Shown here: positions 14,526 to 15,943 of the stretch, one piece after another | How positions within the stretch are numbered: position 1 is the stretch's first letter | How the letters are laid out: the number at the start of each line of letters is the position of its first letter | NCBI GenBank assembly: GCA_045655645.1 | Contig: JAZOPS010000022.1 | Location: 1-15,943 of the forward strand | From: Fimenecus sp045655645 | GTDB lineage: Bacteria; Bacillota; Clostridia; Oscillospirales; Acutalibacteraceae | DNA: 15,943 nucleotides | Direction: 5' to 3' | Position numbers and translations under genes: made by a program | The notes under the pieces: generated by a model | What the model was told of the DNA's origin: nothing | The model's input: only the letters and a program-made list of their open reading frames with translations | Databases searched by the model: none

Positions 14526-15041
14526 TTATTCAGCAACTGGTGCTGCTTCGTCACCTTTGTCAACAATAGCTTGTACTGCACGAGCAAAAGATGCGATTGG
14601 TGCATTGAATGCACTGAGAACTGTAGCAAGCAATACTTCTCTTGATGGAAGTTTTGCAAGTGCGTCGAGTTTTTCAAGGCTGATAACTCCACCATCAAGG
14701 TAACCTGATTTAAGTGAGAAATTATCATTTTTGTCAGCATATTTGCCGAGAATTCTTGCTGCTGCAACATAGTCATCTTTACTTGTTGCGATAGCTGTTG
14801 TTCCTTCAAGAACGCTACCCATATCAGCAAGGCTTGTTCCTTCGATGGCACGACCAAGAAGTGTGTTCTTTACAACTGTGTATTCAACACCTGCTTCACG
14901 GAGCTCTTTACGAAGTTTTGTATCGTCTTCAACGCTGATACCTTTGTAATCAACAACAACACCTGCGATTGAACCGTCAAGTCTTTCTTTAAGAGCAGCC
15001 ACCTGCTGTTTCTTTAATTCTAAAACCTTCTCGCTTGGCAA
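14526..15041 (-). CDS. rplJ: 50S ribosomal protein L10
   Basis: Base of the ribosomal stalk: binds 23S rRNA by its N-terminal domain and L7/L12 dimers by its C-terminal helix, and represses its own mRNA through the leader. The protein is 171 residues from the preferred start, with PSEKVLELKKQQVAALKE, VVVDYKGISVEDDTKLRKEL and EYTVVKNTLLGRAI typical of L10. The TTG at 15041 is chosen because AGGAGG sits 7 bases upstream and L10 proteins begin MPS; the in-frame GTG at 15050 overlaps the ribosome binding site. The spacer to rplL is 53 bases without a terminator, so both are co-transcribed. Confidence 0.97.
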   Translation of the reverse strand: MPSEKVLELKKQQVAALKERLDGSIAGVVVDYKGISVEDDTKLRKELREAGVEYTVVKNTLLGRAIEGTSLADMGSVLEGTTAIATSKDDYVAAARILGKYADKNDNFSLKSGYLDGGVISLEKLDALAKLPSREVLLATVLSAFNAPIASFARAVQAIVDKGDEAAPVAE

Positions 15042-15203
15042 ACGATTCACCTCCTATTAAATTTATAAATGCGCTTGCAAGGGAGAAAAAATATGCCTCT
15101 TCTGCAAAGACAGAAAAGGCATAGAAACATTTTAATTAAATGCTAATATCCTCGGTAGGTAGTAAAAACTTTACGCTAAAAGCACCTACTGTCTTTGGCA
15201 AGC
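15042..15203 (-). promoter_or_regulatory. L10 leader (ribosomal protein autoregulation)
   Basis: The 5' untranslated region of rplJ carries the hallmarks of the Gram-positive L10 leader: CCAAAGACAGTAGGTG near its 5' end and CTACCTACCGAGG about 50 bases later, which pair through GTAGGT/ACCTAC, followed by an attenuator hairpin. L10, with L7/L12, is expected to bind the early stem-loops and favour termination when ribosomal protein is in excess. CAAAGACAG (minus strand, 15197-15189) is the exact complement of CTGTCTTTG (15113-15105) in the attenuator, giving a visible antiterminator pairing. Confidence 0.88.
15086..15123 (-). terminator. Attenuator in the L10 leader
   Basis: Minus-strand arms TATGCCTTTTCTG (15123-15111) and CAGAAGAGGCATA (15104-15092) form a 13-bp stem with one mismatch and a 6-base loop, followed by six T. 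It lies 45 bases before the rplJ start. Confidence 0.88.
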
Positions 15204-15209
15204 TTAAAT

Positions 15210-15238
15210 ATATTAACACACCCTTTGGGGTTTGTCAA
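15210..15238 (-). promoter_or_regulatory. Promoter of rplJ-rplL
   Basis: Minus-strand TTGACA (15238-15233), a perfect -35, lies 17 bases from TAATAT (15215-15210). It begins 8 bases after the rplA stop, so rplJ-rplL has its own start site besides any read-through from rplA. Confidence 0.9.
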
Positions 15239-15246
15239 TAGTTTAA

Positions 15247-15943
15247 TTATTCAGCAACTGGAGCTGCTGTAAATTTGTTAGCGTTGATTTTAACGCCAGG
15301 GCCCATTGTTGAAGCAACAGTAACAGACTTAATGTACTGACCTTTTGTTGCTGCTGGCTTTGCTTTAACGATAGCATCCATAAGTGTATCAAGGTTTTCC
15401 TTGAGTTTTTCGCCACCGAATGATACTTTACCGATTGGGCAGTGGATGATATTTGTTTTATCAAGACGGTATTCAATCTTACCAGCCTTAGCTTCTGTAA
15501 CAGCCTTAGCAACGTCAGGAGTAACTGTACCTGCTTTTGGGCTTGGCATAAGACCACGAGGACCGAGAACTTTACCGAGACGACCAACGAGACCCATCAT
15601 ATCAGGGCTAGCGATACATACGTCGAAGTCCATGAAGCCACCCTGGATTTTTTCCATAAGGTCTTCTGCACCAACATATTCAGCACCTGCTGCAAGAGCT
15701 GCGTCAACTTTATCGCCTTTTGCGAAAACTGCAACTCTAACTTTTTTACCTGTGCCGTTAGGAAGAACAACGGCGCCTCTAACCTGCTGGTCTGCGTGAC
15801 GAGAGTCAACACCGAGACGAACGTGAAGTTCAACTGTTTCATCAAATTTAGCAGTTGCGCCCTTTACTGTGAGTTCAAGAGCTTCTGCTGTATCATAAAG
15901 TTTTGTTCTGTCGATGAGCTTTGAGCTCTCAACATATTTCTTT
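15247..15943 (-). CDS. rplA: 50S ribosomal protein L1 (5' end beyond window)
   Basis: Protein of the L1 stalk, which moves deacylated tRNA out of the E site. 231 codons are visible, open at the right edge, beginning KKYVESSKLIDR; bacterial L1 is about 230 residues, so only a handful of N-terminal residues are missing. Conserved segments include LGVDSRHADQQVRGAVVLPN, VFAKGD, FDVCIASPDMMGLVGRLGKV and LGPRGLMPSPKAGT, the rRNA-binding region, and the C-terminal TVASTMGPGVKI. The frame is unbroken from the edge to the TAA; the Met at 15657 is internal. The gene order rplA-rplJ-rplL is the usual one. Confidence 0.97.
   Translation of the reverse strand, partial: KKYVESSKLIDRTKLYDTAEALELTVKGATAKFDETVELHVRLGVDSRHADQQVRGAVVLPNGTGKKVRVAVFAKGDKVDAALAAGAEYVGAEDLMEKIQGGFMDFDVCIASPDMMGLVGRLGKVLGPRGLMPSPKAGTVTPDVAKAVTEAKAGKIEYRLDKTNIIHCPIGKVSFGGEKLKENLDTLMDAIVKAKPAATKGQYIKSVTVASTMGPGVKINANKFTAAPVAE

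Noticed and set aside
14141..14569. Ser/Ala-rich plus-strand frame opposite rplL
   Set aside because: It mirrors the Ala-rich rplL hinge in the opposite strand and has no homology or start signals.
15216..15246. A terminator for rplA in AACCCCAAAGGGT
   Set aside because: The stem is only 4 bp with no U-run; the bases are better explained as the spacer of the rplJ promoter.
15401..15924. Two plus-strand frames opposite rplA
   Set aside because: rplA is unmistakable on the minus strand; these are antisense by-products.

Overview
The window is AT-rich DNA from a spore-forming, low-GC Bacillota, most likely a gut Clostridia of the Oscillospiraceae/Ruminococcaceae type. The support is an intact sporulation sigma-K gene, Gram-positive signal peptides and lipoboxes, strong AGGAGG or GGTGAT ribosome binding sites, a Gram-positive L10 leader, and a glycosidase operon. 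The first 178 bases are not native genome. Positions 95-178 are an exact-length DNBSEQ/MGI library adapter with its 10-base index, and positions 1-94 are a second copy of the 96-base insert found again at 179-274. The real sequence begins at 179, so the window probably starts at a metagenome contig end.

Layout: (a) 155-3919 (-), a secreted repeat protein with about 110-residue repeats and a C-terminal Trp/Gly cell-wall-binding array; its stop codon lies inside the adapter. (b) 3920-4319, its promoter, a 14-bp palindrome and three copies of a GTAGGGG hairpin repeat. (c) sigK (-) and, upstream of it, a ZIP metal transporter (-); a hairpin at 5022-5058 holds a terminator, the sigK ribosome binding site and a sigma-E-like promoter. 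(d) A plus-strand tRNA cluster, Gly-Arg-His-Gln, with its own promoter and terminators. (e) A minus-strand four-gene operon: C_GCAxxG redox-type protein, GH36-like enzyme with a LamG-like tail, GH31 enzyme, GH43-like enzyme. (f) A Thr-rich lipoprotein and, upstream of it, an unlisted 32-residue acidic hydrophobic peptide with a very strong ribosome binding site. (g) rplL, rplJ with its L10 leader attenuator, and rplA running off the right edge.

The operon enzymes lack signal peptides, so they probably trim imported oligosaccharides in the cytoplasm; no transporter or regulator for them lies in this window. The rplJ-rplL unit has its own promoter and a textbook leader in which a 9-nt segment can pair with the attenuator hairpin. 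rplL ends in a strong terminator and is not followed by rpoB. Parts of the window with no gene contain mainly terminators, promoters and dispersed hairpin repeats.
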